Shown one piece after another: positions 35,903 to 44,528 of a stretch of 64,000 nucleotides of DNA. The notes beneath the pieces are model-generated. The model ran no database searches and was not told the DNA's origin. It was given only the letters and a program-made list of their open reading frames with translations. The position numbers were made by a program, and so were the translations under genes. Where the stretch lies: assembly GCA_910587155.1 (NCBI GenBank), contig CAJULA010000011.1, forward strand, positions 43,102 to 107,101. Direction: 5' to 3'. The DNA comes from an uncultured Lachnospiraceae bacterium (GTDB lineage Bacteria; Bacillota; Clostridia; Lachnospirales; Lachnospiraceae). Numbering within the stretch: position 1 is the stretch's first letter; every line of letters starts with the position of its first letter.

Positions 35903-35950
35903 GACAGGGAACCTTGAGCCATCTCATCGTTTCCCTGTCGTTTGCTGTTT
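35903..35950 (+). terminator. Hairpin between flgE and flbD, possible partial terminator
   Basis: GACAGGGAA (35903-35911) pairs with TTCCCTGTC (35931-35939) across a 19-nt loop, followed by GTTTGCTGTTTTC. It lies in the 202-base flgE-flbD gap and could lower read-through into the stator and switch genes. The rest of that gap shows no clear gene. Confidence 0.55.
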
Positions 35951-35968
35951 TCATAAGGGGAGAAGGGT

Positions 35969-36154
35969 ATGATAGAACTGACAAAGTTAAACGGCCAGAA
36001 GGTACTGGTTAACTGTGACCTGATTGAGCTGGTGGAAGAGACACCGGATACGGTCGTCACCTTTACCACGGGAAGAAAAATAATTGTAAAAGAAAGTAGA
36101 CAAGAAGTGAAAAATTTAGTAAAATCGTATAGAAAGGATATTTTTGCAGACTAG
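35969..36154 (+). CDS. flbD: FlbD family small protein
   Basis: A 61-residue protein that begins M-I-E-L-T-K-L-N-G and contains T-P-D-T-V-V-T-F-T-T-G-R-K-I, the pattern of the FlbD/SwrD family encoded after flgE in Firmicutes. In Bacillus subtilis the homologue SwrD increases motor power. It directly precedes the stator genes. A GGGGAGAAGGG site precedes the ATG. Confidence 0.9.
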   Translation: MIELTKLNGQKVLVNCDLIELVEETPDTVVTFTTGRKIIVKESRQEVKNLVKSYRKDIFAD

Positions 36155-36178
36155 CGCAGAAATAGAAAGGTGAAGATC

Positions 36179-36973
36179 TTGGATATAGCATCGTTATTAG
36201 GCTTAATCTTATGCTTCGGCATGGTAATTTTCGGAATCATCAGTAATGCCGGAGTGGGCGGCGTAAAGTACTTCTTCGATGCCCCTTCCGCTATCATTAC
36301 GTTCGGCGGCGCCTTTTCAGCAATTCTCGCATCTACTACGATGGCAGATTTCGTCGGCGGCCTGAAGAGTTTTTCTCTTGCGATAAAGACTACTTCTTTT
36401 GATGTGACGGCAATTATACGTAAAATTATAGATTTGTCCAACGTGGCAAGAAAAGAGGGGCTGCTTTCACTGGAAGAAGCGGCAGGCGATCTGGAAGATG
36501 AGTTTTTGAAAAAAGGGATTCTGCTGGTTGTAGACGGCACGGATCCCGAGCTTGTGCGGGCTATTATGGAGACCGAGCTGATCAGCATGAATGACCGGCA
36601 CAAGTCCAATATCAGTTTCTGGGAGGATGTGGCGACCATGGGTCCTGCCTGGGGTATGATTGGAACCCTGATCGGTCTGATTCTGATGCTGCAGAACATG
36701 AGTGATCCTTCGTCCATCGGTCCTTCCATGGCGGTCGCGCTGATCACTACCCTGTATGGTTCTTTGCTTGCGAACTGGGTATGTACGCCGGTTGCCAGCA
36801 AGTTAAAGACAAATAACAATACGGAGATGCAGGCCAAGGAGATTATGATAGAAGGTCTTCTGTCCATTCAGGCCGGCGAAAATCCCCGTGTAATCGAAGA
36901 AAAACTGAAATCCTTCCTGGCGCCGAAAGACAGGACGACAGCGGATGAGGGCGGAGGTGAGGCAGATGGCTAA
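36179..36973 (+). CDS. motA: Flagellar motor stator protein MotA
   Basis: A 264-residue proton- or sodium-channel stator subunit with four membrane helices (~5-22, 33-52, ~147-168, ~180-203). The segment G-P-A-W-G-M-I-G-T-L-I-G-L (~156-168) holds the conserved Pro of the ion path, and the cytoplasmic loop between helices two and three carries the charged torque region. TTG at 36179 is taken as start: AAAGGTG is six bases upstream and MotA proteins normally begin M-D-I-A-x-L. An in-frame GTG at 36170 overlaps the ribosome site. Confidence 0.93.
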   Translation: MDIASLLGLILCFGMVIFGIISNAGVGGVKYFFDAPSAIITFGGAFSAILASTTMADFVGGLKSFSLAIKTTSFDVTAIIRKIIDLSNVARKEGLLSLEEAAGDLEDEFLKKGILLVVDGTDPELVRAIMETELISMNDRHKSNISFWEDVATMGPAWGMIGTLIGLILMLQNMSDPSSIGPSMAVALITTLYGSLLANWVCTPVASKLKTNNNTEMQAKEIMIEGLLSIQAGENPRVIEEKLKSFLAPKDRTTADEGGGEADG

Positions 36974-37775
36974 GAAACGGGAAGAAGAACCCCCGAAAGG
37001 CTCACCGGCATGGATGAACACGTTCAGTGACCTGATGAACCTGCTGCTTTGCTTTTTCGTGCTTCTGTTTTCCATGTCTACGGTGGATGCGCAGAAGTTT
37101 GAACTGATTGCCGCGTCATTTTCCCAGACGTTCAGTATTTTCAGTGCCGGTGCCACTGCCATAGGCGACGGTATGCTGATCAGTATGGGCGTGAGTCAGC
37201 TCAATGAACTGGACGATTATACCAGCAGTATGGGCAAGACGGCAGACGGAGATAATGAGGACCTGGAAGATCTGAATAAGATGACGGCAGCACTGGATGC
37301 AGAGAAACTCAAGGAATCCGAGAAGCTGGCTGAAAAGATAGAAGAAGCCATGGAAGAACAGGATTTGAACCGGGAAGTGGACATGGAAGTGACCTCCCAG
37401 TATGTACAGCTTTCTCTGAAGGGTGCGCTTTTGTTTGACTCCGGCAGCAGTGAACTGAAAGCGGAGGCGCAGCCGGTGATGGATAAACTGGGACTGATTT
37501 TGGAGCGCTATGCGGACAGTGTGATCGAAATCGAAGGACATACGGACAACGTGCCGATACATAGCGCCCGCTTTGCCAACAATAATGAGCTGAGCAGTGC
37601 CAGGGCCCTTTCCGTATTTGACTATTTTATAGAAACCACCAGTCTGGATCCGGCGATGATTAAGCATTCCGGACGGGGAGAGTATGTCCCGGTGGCGGAC
37701 AATACCAGCCCGGAAGGCAGGGCAAAGAACAGAAGAGTGGAAATCAAGATCTATCATACATTAAGTTCTTATTAA
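36966..37775 (+). CDS. motB: Flagellar motor stator protein MotB
   Basis: A 269-residue partner of MotA. A single helix (~20-40) contains the ion-carrying Asp in N-T-F-S-D-L-M-N-L-L. A helical linker (~85-135) is followed by an OmpA-like peptidoglycan-binding domain (~145-265) with E-G-H-T-D-N-V-P and A-K-N-R-R-V-E-I. GGAGGTGA lies six bases before the ATG at 36966, inside the motA end, so synthesis is coupled. Confidence 0.95.
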   Translation: MAKKREEEPPKGSPAWMNTFSDLMNLLLCFFVLLFSMSTVDAQKFELIAASFSQTFSIFSAGATAIGDGMLISMGVSQLNELDDYTSSMGKTADGDNEDLEDLNKMTAALDAEKLKESEKLAEKIEEAMEEQDLNREVDMEVTSQYVQLSLKGALLFDSGSSELKAEAQPVMDKLGLILERYADSVIEIEGHTDNVPIHSARFANNNELSSARALSVFDYFIETTSLDPAMIKHSGRGEYVPVADNTSPEGRAKNRRVEIKIYHTLSSY

Positions 37776-37804
37776 AATAGAAGGAAACTGGGAGGGGAGA
37801 TCCT

Positions 37805-38323
37805 ATGAAAAGAAATTTATTGTCCATTATCATACTGGCGCTTCTTGTTGTCAATCTGGTGCTGACCTCCATCATGATGGTAAATGTGAGCAGCGCATCC
37901 AGAAAAACAGCCGAGCTGGTAGGAGATATAGCGGAAGTATTGAAACTGGAGCTTTCCGACGGCACGGCGGCCGGTGCGATGCGCATGGATGTGCCGATGG
38001 AGGATATCGAAGTCTATAAGATTGCCAATCAGATGACGATTCCGCTGAAAACGGGGGAAGACGGCAAGCCGCATTACTGTCTGGTATCGGTGGCACTGTC
38101 CATGAATATGAAGAGTGATGGCTATAAGTCTTACGGAGCCGATCTCAGTACAAAGGAGAGTCTGATTACCGGAGAGATTTATGATGTGATCGGCAGTTAC
38201 ACGTGGGAAGAAGCGCAGTCCAATAAAGATCTGATGCGTGAAGACATATTGAAGAGAATACAGGTGATGTTTGATTCCGACTTTATTTTCCAGGTCTCTT
38301 TCAGCGATATTATCTTCCAATAG
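37805..38323 (+). CDS. fliL: Flagellar basal body-associated protein FliL
   Basis: A 172-residue protein with a short cytoplasmic start, one membrane helix (~5-28) and an extracytoplasmic FliL domain (~65-170) that surrounds the stator plug in other bacteria. The C-terminus (V-M-F-D-S-D-F-I-F-Q-V-S-F-S-D-I-I-F-Q) fits the FliL fold. GGAGGGGAG precedes the ATG. Position after motAB and before fliM is standard. Confidence 0.87.
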   Translation: MKRNLLSIIILALLVVNLVLTSIMMVNVSSASRKTAELVGDIAEVLKLELSDGTAAGAMRMDVPMEDIEVYKIANQMTIPLKTGEDGKPHYCLVSVALSMNMKSDGYKSYGADLSTKESLITGEIYDVIGSYTWEEAQSNKDLMREDILKRIQVMFDSDFIFQVSFSDIIFQ

Positions 38324-38374
38324 TCCTTTTCATAGTATATGATAGAAGAGGGCTGAGAGGGGAGGTGAGCTGGC

Positions 38375-39355
38375 GTGGGAGAGGTTTTATCCCAGGCCGA
38401 GATTGATAATCTATTGTCCGCCATGGCCAGCGGCGAAGTAGATGTGAACGAGATGCAGGAAAAGGACGAACGTCAGATCAAGAATTATGATTTCAAACGT
38501 CCGGCCAAGTTTTCCAAAGAGCATCTGCGAACTTTGGAGTTTATATTCGAGCATTATGGCAGACTGTTATCTACCAGCCTGCCGGTCTATCTGAGGAAGA
38601 GTGTGCAGGTATCCGTGATGAGTTCGGAGACTGTTACTTTTTCCGAATTTACAAATGCACTCTCTAATCCGGTGGTGCTTGGGATATCCACGTTTGAACC
38701 GCTGCCGGGCAATGTGATCATAGAACTGAGTACCAATCTGGCATTTGCCATCATAGACAGGATGCTGGGCGGGCAGGGAGTTCCGCTGGAAAAGAACAGG
38801 GATTTTTCCGAGATCGAGATGATCATTATAGAGAAAATACTTGTTATCGCGATGCAGCATATGCGGGAACCGTGGAAAAATGTTGTGGAGATCAATCCGA
38901 TTCTGGAAAGGATTGAGACAAATTCCCAGTTTGCGCAGGTGATTTCTCCCAGCGATATGATTGCTATCGTTACACTGAATATCAAAGTGGGCGATGTGGA
39001 GGGTCTGATGAACATCTGTCTTCCGTTTATCTCATTGGAGAATATCATGGATAAACTGAATACCAAGTTCTGGTATTCTACGATTAAAGCTGCCAAAGAT
39101 GAGAATTATGAGGAATATATGGAAGCGCTGATCAAACATGTGGATGTACCTATAAAAGCGGTACTGGGCAGCAGCGCCATATCGGTCAATGATTTCATTC
39201 ATTTACAGGTGGGTGATATTATCAGATTGGATTCTAAGGTAGATACCGATTTGTGTGTCTATGTTGGCAATATTAGAAAATTTACAGCGTTGCCGGGGGC
39301 AAATGATGATTTGTATGCAGTACAGGTGACGTCTGTGATCAGAGAGGAGGAGTAG
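38375..39355 (+). CDS. fliM: Flagellar motor switch protein FliM
   Basis: A 326-residue C-ring protein. The N-terminal V-L-S-Q-A-E-I-D-N-L-L-S-A motif (~3-15) is the CheY-P-binding peptide, the middle domain (~45-230) is CheC-like, and the C-terminal SpoA domain (~245-320) contacts FliY/FliN. The start is GTG at 38375 with GGGGAGGTGAG just upstream. Confidence 0.95.
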   Translation: MGEVLSQAEIDNLLSAMASGEVDVNEMQEKDERQIKNYDFKRPAKFSKEHLRTLEFIFEHYGRLLSTSLPVYLRKSVQVSVMSSETVTFSEFTNALSNPVVLGISTFEPLPGNVIIELSTNLAFAIIDRMLGGQGVPLEKNRDFSEIEMIIIEKILVIAMQHMREPWKNVVEINPILERIETNSQFAQVISPSDMIAIVTLNIKVGDVEGLMNICLPFISLENIMDKLNTKFWYSTIKAAKDENYEEYMEALIKHVDVPIKAVLGSSAISVNDFIHLQVGDIIRLDSKVDTDLCVYVGNIRKFTALPGANDDLYAVQVTSVIREEE

Positions 39356-39358
39356 GGC

Positions 39359-40657
39359 ATGGATGGGATGTTATCTCAGGACGAGATAAATGCCCTCCTG
39401 AGCGGGGTTGATATCAGCGGCGCGGATGATTCGGCGGGAGCTTCCGGTTCACCGGGGACATCAGGAGGAACCGGCGGCGATATAATTGATGAAGGTTTGC
39501 TGACAGCCACTGAAATTGATGCGATCGGGGAGATCGCAAACATTAGCATGGGGTCATCGGCTACGACTCTTTTTTCCCTGGTAAACCGGAAGGTAAATAT
39601 TACGACCCCGACAGTATCATTGGCAAACTGGAATACGATGATTGCGGAATATGAGCGGCCATGCGTATTTATTCAGATTAAATATACGGTAGGACTTGAT
39701 GGCAGCAATATCCTGATTCTCAAGGAGAAGGACGTAAAGATCATCACGGATCTGATGATGGGCGGGGATGGAACCAATATTGACGGCGAGTTGGGAGAGC
39801 TTCATCTGAGCGCAATTTCAGAGGCGATGAATCAGATGATGGGTTCCTCAGCGACATCTCTGTCAACGATGCTTGGCAAGATGATTGATATCAGTCCACC
39901 GGAAGCCAGCCTGGTAGACCTGACGGAATTAAAGCGGCCTGAGGAGATTGCACAATTTTTAAGCGGTACTTTCTGCAAAATCGCATTTAATATGCAGATC
40001 GAGGATCTGGTAGAAAGTACGATTTTACAGTTGTATCCGATAGAGTTTGCAAAATCTCTTTATGATACATTCATCAATCAACAGTTAGGAGGAGAGCCGG
40101 AACCGGCTCCTGCACCTCCGCCGGCCCCTGCGCCTGCACCGGAAATGCCCCAGATGAACATGGGCATGCCGCAGCAGATGGATATGTCCCAGATGAACAT
40201 GGGGATGATGCCGCAGCAGCAGATGGATATGTCCCAGATGAATATGGGGATGATGCCGCAAATGCAGATGCAGCAAATGCCGCAGATGAATATGGGCATG
40301 ATGATGCCACAGCAGCAGATGCCGCAGATGAATATGGGTATGTCTCCGCAGCAGATGCAGATGCCTAATGTGCAGCCTGCACAGTTTCAGAATTTTTCTG
40401 ATAATTATGGGATGGCGAATGCGCCTGAGAATATCGGCCTGATTATGGATGTACCGTTGGAAGTCACGGTAGAGCTTGGAAGGGCGGTTAAATCCATTTC
40501 CGAAATTCTGGATTTTTCACCGGGGACCATTATCGAACTGGATAAGATAGCCGGTGAACCGATTGACGTATTGGTAAATGGTAAATTCGTTGCCAAAGGA
40601 GAGGTCGTTGTGATCGAAGAAAGCTTTGGTATTCGTGTTACTGAAATTATAAAGTAG
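39359..40657 (+). CDS. fliY: Flagellar motor switch phosphatase FliY with Met/Gln-rich linker
   Basis: A 432-residue protein with three parts: an N-terminal peptide L-S-Q-D-E-I-N-A-L-L-S-G like that of FliM, a CheC-type phosphatase domain (~45-240) with E-I-A-N-I-S-M-G-S-S and S-E-A-M-N-Q-M-M-G motifs, and a C-terminal FliN/SpoA domain (~350-430). Between them lies a Pro/Ala stretch and five copies of Q-M-N-M-G-M set in Met/Gln/Pro-rich sequence (~262-345). FliY replaces FliN in Gram-positives and removes phosphate from CheY. Starts three bases after fliM. Confidence 0.94.
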   Translation: MDGMLSQDEINALLSGVDISGADDSAGASGSPGTSGGTGGDIIDEGLLTATEIDAIGEIANISMGSSATTLFSLVNRKVNITTPTVSLANWNTMIAEYERPCVFIQIKYTVGLDGSNILILKEKDVKIITDLMMGGDGTNIDGELGELHLSAISEAMNQMMGSSATSLSTMLGKMIDISPPEASLVDLTELKRPEEIAQFLSGTFCKIAFNMQIEDLVESTILQLYPIEFAKSLYDTFINQQLGGEPEPAPAPPPAPAPAPEMPQMNMGMPQQMDMSQMNMGMMPQQQMDMSQMNMGMMPQMQMQQMPQMNMGMMMPQQQMPQMNMGMSPQQMQMPNVQPAQFQNFSDNYGMANAPENIGLIMDVPLEVTVELGRAVKSISEILDFSPGTIIELDKIAGEPIDVLVNGKFVAKGEVVVIEESFGIRVTEIIK

Positions 40658-40675
40658 AACACAGGAGTGAGAGAG

Positions 40676-41038
40676 ATGGCGAAAAATATTTTAGTATGTG
40701 ACGATGCGGCGTTTATGCGAATGATGATCAAGGACATTCTGACAAAGAATGGCTACAATGTGGCAGGTGAGGCAGAAAACGGATTAAAGGCTGTAGAGAA
40801 GTACAATGAACTGAAGCCGGATCTGGTGCTGATGGATATTACCATGCCGGAAATGGATGGGATTCAGGCCCTGAAGAAGATTAAAGCGGGTGATCCGTCT
40901 GCTATGGTTATCATGTGTTCCGCTATGGGTCAGCAGGCAATGGTTATTGAATCCATTCAGGCAGGGGCAAAAGACTTTATTGTGAAGCCTTTCCAGGCAG
41001 ACCGTGTACTGGAAGCAGTGAAAAAGGTTGTCGGTTAA
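40676..41038 (+). CDS. cheY: Chemotaxis response regulator CheY
   Basis: A 120-residue single receiver domain. The acidic pocket is V-C-D-D near residues 8-11, the phospho-Asp is in L-M-D-I-T-M-P-E-M-D-G (Asp ~55), and the late Lys is in F-I-V-K-P-F (~104). It is phosphorylated by CheA and acts on FliM/FliY just upstream. ATG at 40676 has AGGAG eight bases ahead; GTG at 40667 overlaps that site. The stop overlaps the fliO start by one base. Confidence 0.95.
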   Translation: MAKNILVCDDAAFMRMMIKDILTKNGYNVAGEAENGLKAVEKYNELKPDLVLMDITMPEMDGIQALKKIKAGDPSAMVIMCSAMGQQAMVIESIQAGAKDFIVKPFQADRVLEAVKKVVG

Positions 41039-41400
41039 TGCTGCTTACACAAGGGAGCGGAGTGGAATCCTTCGTTCAGTTTATGACGGTGCTGATCCTG
41101 TTCTGTATTGTGCTGGGGGTCACTTATGTGACGACCAGGTATATTGCAAATTTTCAGAAGCTGAAGCAGGAAGGCGGTAATATTACTGTCCTGGAGACAC
41201 GCCAGGTAGCGCCGAATAAGTATATTCAGATCGTGAAACTGGGAGAAACGTATGTTGCAGTGGCAATATGCAAGGATACCATGGTAAAGCTGGCAAAACT
41301 TTCGGAAGAAGAGCTTGTTTTTACGAAGTCGGTGGAAAATGGTATCCCCAGTTTTATTGAGGTTCTGGAAAAAGCAAAGTCAAGAAAAGAGAAAAAGTAG
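41038..41400 (+). CDS. fliO: Flagellar biosynthetic protein FliO
   Basis: A 120-residue protein with one N-terminal membrane helix (~13-35) and a small cytoplasmic domain containing N-I-T-V-L-E-T-R-Q-V-A-P-N-K-Y-I (~49-64), typical of FliO/FliZ. FliO helps FliP assemble in the export gate. The ATG overlaps the cheY stop (TAATG) and fliP follows. Confidence 0.9.
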   Translation: MLLTQGSGVESFVQFMTVLILFCIVLGVTYVTTRYIANFQKLKQEGGNITVLETRQVAPNKYIQIVKLGETYVAVAICKDTMVKLAKLSEEELVFTKSVENGIPSFIEVLEKAKSRKEKK

Positions 41401-41409
41401 GCGCAGTAT

Positions 41410-42297
41410 ATGAAAAGACATTTTTCCGGAAAACAATTATTACGTATGATATGCCTGCTGTTCTCAGTGGGCATGTTGTTTTTTGGCAGATTGCTGGAAG
41501 TATCTGCCACCGGGGCTGCCGGTGATCTGATCACGCAAGAAGGCGGACAGACCGGAATCAGTGATACCCGTACCAACATCAATGAGCCGGGGGCTTCGGA
41601 CAGTCCTGAGGATTTGCGTGAACTCAATGTGGCCAACAATCTGACTGTTACTTATCAGGGAGGAAACGGCACCATTGCGGGTCCCATACGGATCCTGATC
41701 ACCCTGACCATGATTGGTCTGGCGCCGTTTCTGCTGCTGATGCTGACGGCCTTTACGCGGATTATCATTGTTCTTCATTTTACGCGGACAGCCCTCAATA
41801 CCCAGACAGCCCCGCCTAACCAGGTGATCGTAGGTTTGGCTCTGTTTCTGACATTTTTCATCATGAGTCCTATTTTTACGGAGATCAATGAAACGGCCCT
41901 GCAGCCTTTTGACAGGGGTGAGATCACACAGGAAGAAGCCATGGAGATCGGTATGGAGCCGCTGCGCGAGTTTATGTACGGGCAGACGCAGGTGAAGGAT
42001 GTGCGGATGTTTATGGAGATTGCGGATCAGGAATGGGACGGGAGCCTTTCGGGGATTCCCTCCACGATACTGATTCCCAGTTTTGTAATCAGTGAGCTGC
42101 GGACGGCGTTTATCATAGGATTTCTGATCTATATTCCTTTTATTGTCATAGATATGGTGGTGGCTTCGGCTCTGATGAGTATGGGTATGATGATGCTGCC
42201 GCCGACGACAATTTCCATGCCGTTTAAGATTTTGCTGTTTATTCTGGCAGATGGATGGAACCTGATTATCGGGAGCCTTGTTAAGACATTTTATTAA
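41410..42297 (+). CDS. fliP: Flagellar export gate protein FliP
   Basis: A 295-residue protein with a cleavable-type signal (~1-38) and a polar mature start, then helices at ~93-125, ~135-155 and the C-terminal pair (~228-262, ~268-290). Conserved text includes P-F-L-L-L-M-L-T-A-F-T-R-I-I-I-V-L and P-S-F-V-I-S-E-L-R-T-A-F. FliP, FliQ and FliR form the helical export channel. Confidence 0.96.
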   Translation: MKRHFSGKQLLRMICLLFSVGMLFFGRLLEVSATGAAGDLITQEGGQTGISDTRTNINEPGASDSPEDLRELNVANNLTVTYQGGNGTIAGPIRILITLTMIGLAPFLLLMLTAFTRIIIVLHFTRTALNTQTAPPNQVIVGLALFLTFFIMSPIFTEINETALQPFDRGEITQEEAMEIGMEPLREFMYGQTQVKDVRMFMEIADQEWDGSLSGIPSTILIPSFVISELRTAFIIGFLIYIPFIVIDMVVASALMSMGMMMLPPTTISMPFKILLFILADGWNLIIGSLVKTFY

Positions 42298-42314
42298 GGT
42301 AAGGAGGACATAGG

Positions 42315-42584
42315 ATGACTGTCGATGCCGTAACTGCCATAGCAAGGGATGCGCTGTTTTTGATTATTAAGACGGCGGCGCCCGTACTGGTGATCTCACT
42401 TGTGATCGGTCTGACTGTCAGTGTGTTTCAGACTGCCACTTCCATCCAGGAACAGACGCTTACGTTTGTGCCCAAGGTTGTGTGTGTGTTTCTGGGCCTG
42501 ATGGTTTTCGGGCACTGGATGCTGAATTCCATTGTTTCCTATATGATAGAGTTGTGGTCAAATTTCAGCGTCTACATCAGGTAG
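42315..42584 (+). CDS. fliQ: Flagellar export gate protein FliQ
   Basis: An 89-residue protein with two membrane helices (~12-38 and ~50-72), the normal size of FliQ. The stretch F-Q-T-A-T-S-I-Q-E-Q-T-L-T-F-V-P-K between them is strongly conserved in the family. AAGGAGG precedes the ATG. Confidence 0.95.
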   Translation: MTVDAVTAIARDALFLIIKTAAPVLVISLVIGLTVSVFQTATSIQEQTLTFVPKVVCVFLGLMVFGHWMLNSIVSYMIELWSNFSVYIR

Positions 42585-42588
42585 TACT

Positions 42589-43371
42589 ATGATAGATCAT
42601 GTGTTTTCTCTGGTAGAGCTGGAATATTTTCTGCTGATCCTGTCGAGAATCATGGGTTTTATTACCGCAGCACCTTTTTTCAGTATGAATAATATACCCA
42701 GAAGGGTGAGAACCGGTCTGGGAATCTTTATTGCGATGCTGTTGTATCATATTTCCCTGCCTCATGGGGCAGTTTCTTATGAGACGGTATGGGGATATGC
42801 GATCATAGTCATGAAGGAAGCGGTAACGGGAATCATGATCGGTTTCGGCGCTCAGATCTGTACGACGGTGGTTACTTTTGCGGGTATGATCATTGATATG
42901 AATATCGGCCTGTCCATGGTCAATATGATGGATCCTACCACGAGGCAGAATTCAAGTATTTCCGGCATGTATCTGCAATATACCACAACACTGATGCTGC
43001 TTGTAGGCGGTATGTACCAGTTCCTGCTGGGGGCGCTGGCGGATTCCTTTGAGCTGATTCCCATAAATGGTGCCATATTCCATACAGATGAACTGACTGC
43101 GGATCTGATTCGGTTTCTTTCGGAATATATTATCATAGGTTTCAGAATCTGCCTTCCGATATTTGCGGTTGTCATGATATTGAACGCAATCCTCGGTATT
43201 CTGGCCAAGGCCGCGCCGCAGCTTAATATGTTCACTGTCGGCATTCAGCTTAAAATACTGGTAGGGCTTATGGTGATGTTTCTGACGTATGCCATGCTGC
43301 CCGGTGTGGCGGACTTTATTTTCCGTGAGATGAAAGTGATGGTAACACGTTTTGTGGAGGGAATGCTGTGA
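42589..43371 (+). CDS. fliR: Flagellar export gate protein FliR
   Basis: A 260-residue polytopic protein with about six membrane segments and conserved text such as S-R-I-M-G-F-I-T-A-A-P and N-R-R/P-R-R-V-R-T-G-L-G. It completes the FliPQR channel. The stop overlaps the flhB GTG start by four bases. Confidence 0.95.
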   Translation: MIDHVFSLVELEYFLLILSRIMGFITAAPFFSMNNIPRRVRTGLGIFIAMLLYHISLPHGAVSYETVWGYAIIVMKEAVTGIMIGFGAQICTTVVTFAGMIIDMNIGLSMVNMMDPTTRQNSSISGMYLQYTTTLMLLVGGMYQFLLGALADSFELIPINGAIFHTDELTADLIRFLSEYIIIGFRICLPIFAVVMILNAILGILAKAAPQLNMFTVGIQLKILVGLMVMFLTYAMLPGVADFIFREMKVMVTRFVEGML

Positions 43372-44480
43372 TCCTTCTGTATGACCTGCAGTATTTTGCA
43401 AAAGACGGTCCGGGCGGGGAAAAGACAGAACCTGCGACTCCTAAAAAACTTTCGGATGCCAGAAACGAGGGAAAGGTCGCAAAATCAAAAGAGGTAAGTC
43501 TTGGCTTGTCTCTGCTCACCCTTTTTCTGGTACTGAAGTTTTCGATCGGCTGGATAGGTGGTAAGCTTCTGGGATGTTTTTCCATTGTTTATGGCAGGAT
43601 ACCGGAGATGGTCCTGATGGCGGACGGCGCGGTGGCGGCGACCAGCTTCCACATGATTATTAAAAATATGATGCTCCGGCTGCTGGCCATGGTATCGCCG
43701 TTTATGATTATCGGCTTTATAGTGGCATTTCTGGGGGATCTGGTACAGGTAAAATGGAAAGTCACATTCAAGCCCTTTAAACCGAAATTCAGTAAGATGA
43801 ATCCTCTGTCGGGAATCAAGAAAATTTTTTCTCCCCGGTCGCTGCTGGAACTGTTCAAGGCAGTGGTGAAGATCGTCCTGATTAGTTATATTGTCTATGA
43901 TACGCTGAAAGATCAGGCCGATCTGATCTTTAAGATGTATGATATGCCGATGATGCAGGCCATATCCATCATGGGAAATATTGTCATAGGCGTAGGTCTC
44001 AAAGTGGCCATGTTTTATATGGTGATCGCTGCTCTGGACTACATCTATCAGAAGTGGAAATTTGCGGAAGATATGAAGATGACCAAGCAGGAAGTCAAGG
44101 ATGAGATGAAGAATGCGGAAGGGGATCCGCAGGTCAAGGGAAAGATCAGACAGAAGATGCGGGAGGTTTCCCGCAGACGTATGATGCAGGCCGTTCCCCA
44201 GGCGGATGTGGTCATTACCAATCCGACCCATTATGCCGTAGCCGTAAAATATGACGCGGATGAGCAGGCAGCTCCGATGGTGACGGCAAAGGGTGAGGAT
44301 TATCTGGCGCAGAAAATCAAAGAGATTGCCAGAGAAAACCATGTGGAAATCGTGGAGGATAAGCCGCTGGCACGTATGTTGTATGCCAATGTGGAGATCG
44401 GCGAACTGATACCGCCCGAACTGTATCAGGCAGTGGCGGAAGTACTGGCCATGGTATATCATGCGCAGGGGAAGGTATGA
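43368..44480 (+). CDS. flhB: Flagellar export switch protein FlhB
   Basis: A 370-residue protein with four membrane helices in the first ~210 residues and a cytoplasmic domain with the self-cleavage site N-P-T-H (N285-H288), which switches export from rod/hook to filament substrates. The start is GTG at 43368, overlapping the fliR stop, so it depends on coupled translation. The N-terminus has T-E-P-A-T-P-K-K-L-S-D-A-R, standard for FlhB. Confidence 0.96.
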   Translation: MILLYDLQYFAKDGPGGEKTEPATPKKLSDARNEGKVAKSKEVSLGLSLLTLFLVLKFSIGWIGGKLLGCFSIVYGRIPEMVLMADGAVAATSFHMIIKNMMLRLLAMVSPFMIIGFIVAFLGDLVQVKWKVTFKPFKPKFSKMNPLSGIKKIFSPRSLLELFKAVVKIVLISYIVYDTLKDQADLIFKMYDMPMMQAISIMGNIVIGVGLKVAMFYMVIAALDYIYQKWKFAEDMKMTKQEVKDEMKNAEGDPQVKGKIRQKMREVSRRRMMQAVPQADVVITNPTHYAVAVKYDADEQAAPMVTAKGEDYLAQKIKEIARENHVEIVEDKPLARMLYANVEIGELIPPELYQAVAEVLAMVYHAQGKV

Positions 44481-44528
44481 TATACGGATATAATAACAGG
44501 TAAGTGAGTATGATAAGGAGGGGAACAG

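Noticed and set aside
36170..36178. GTG at 36170 as the motA start
   Set aside because: It overlaps the ribosome site; TTG at 36179 has correct spacing and gives the family's usual N-terminus.
40074..40310. Low-complexity minus-strand frames opposite fliY
   Set aside because: They are the reverse reading of the Met/Gln repeat and have no start signals.
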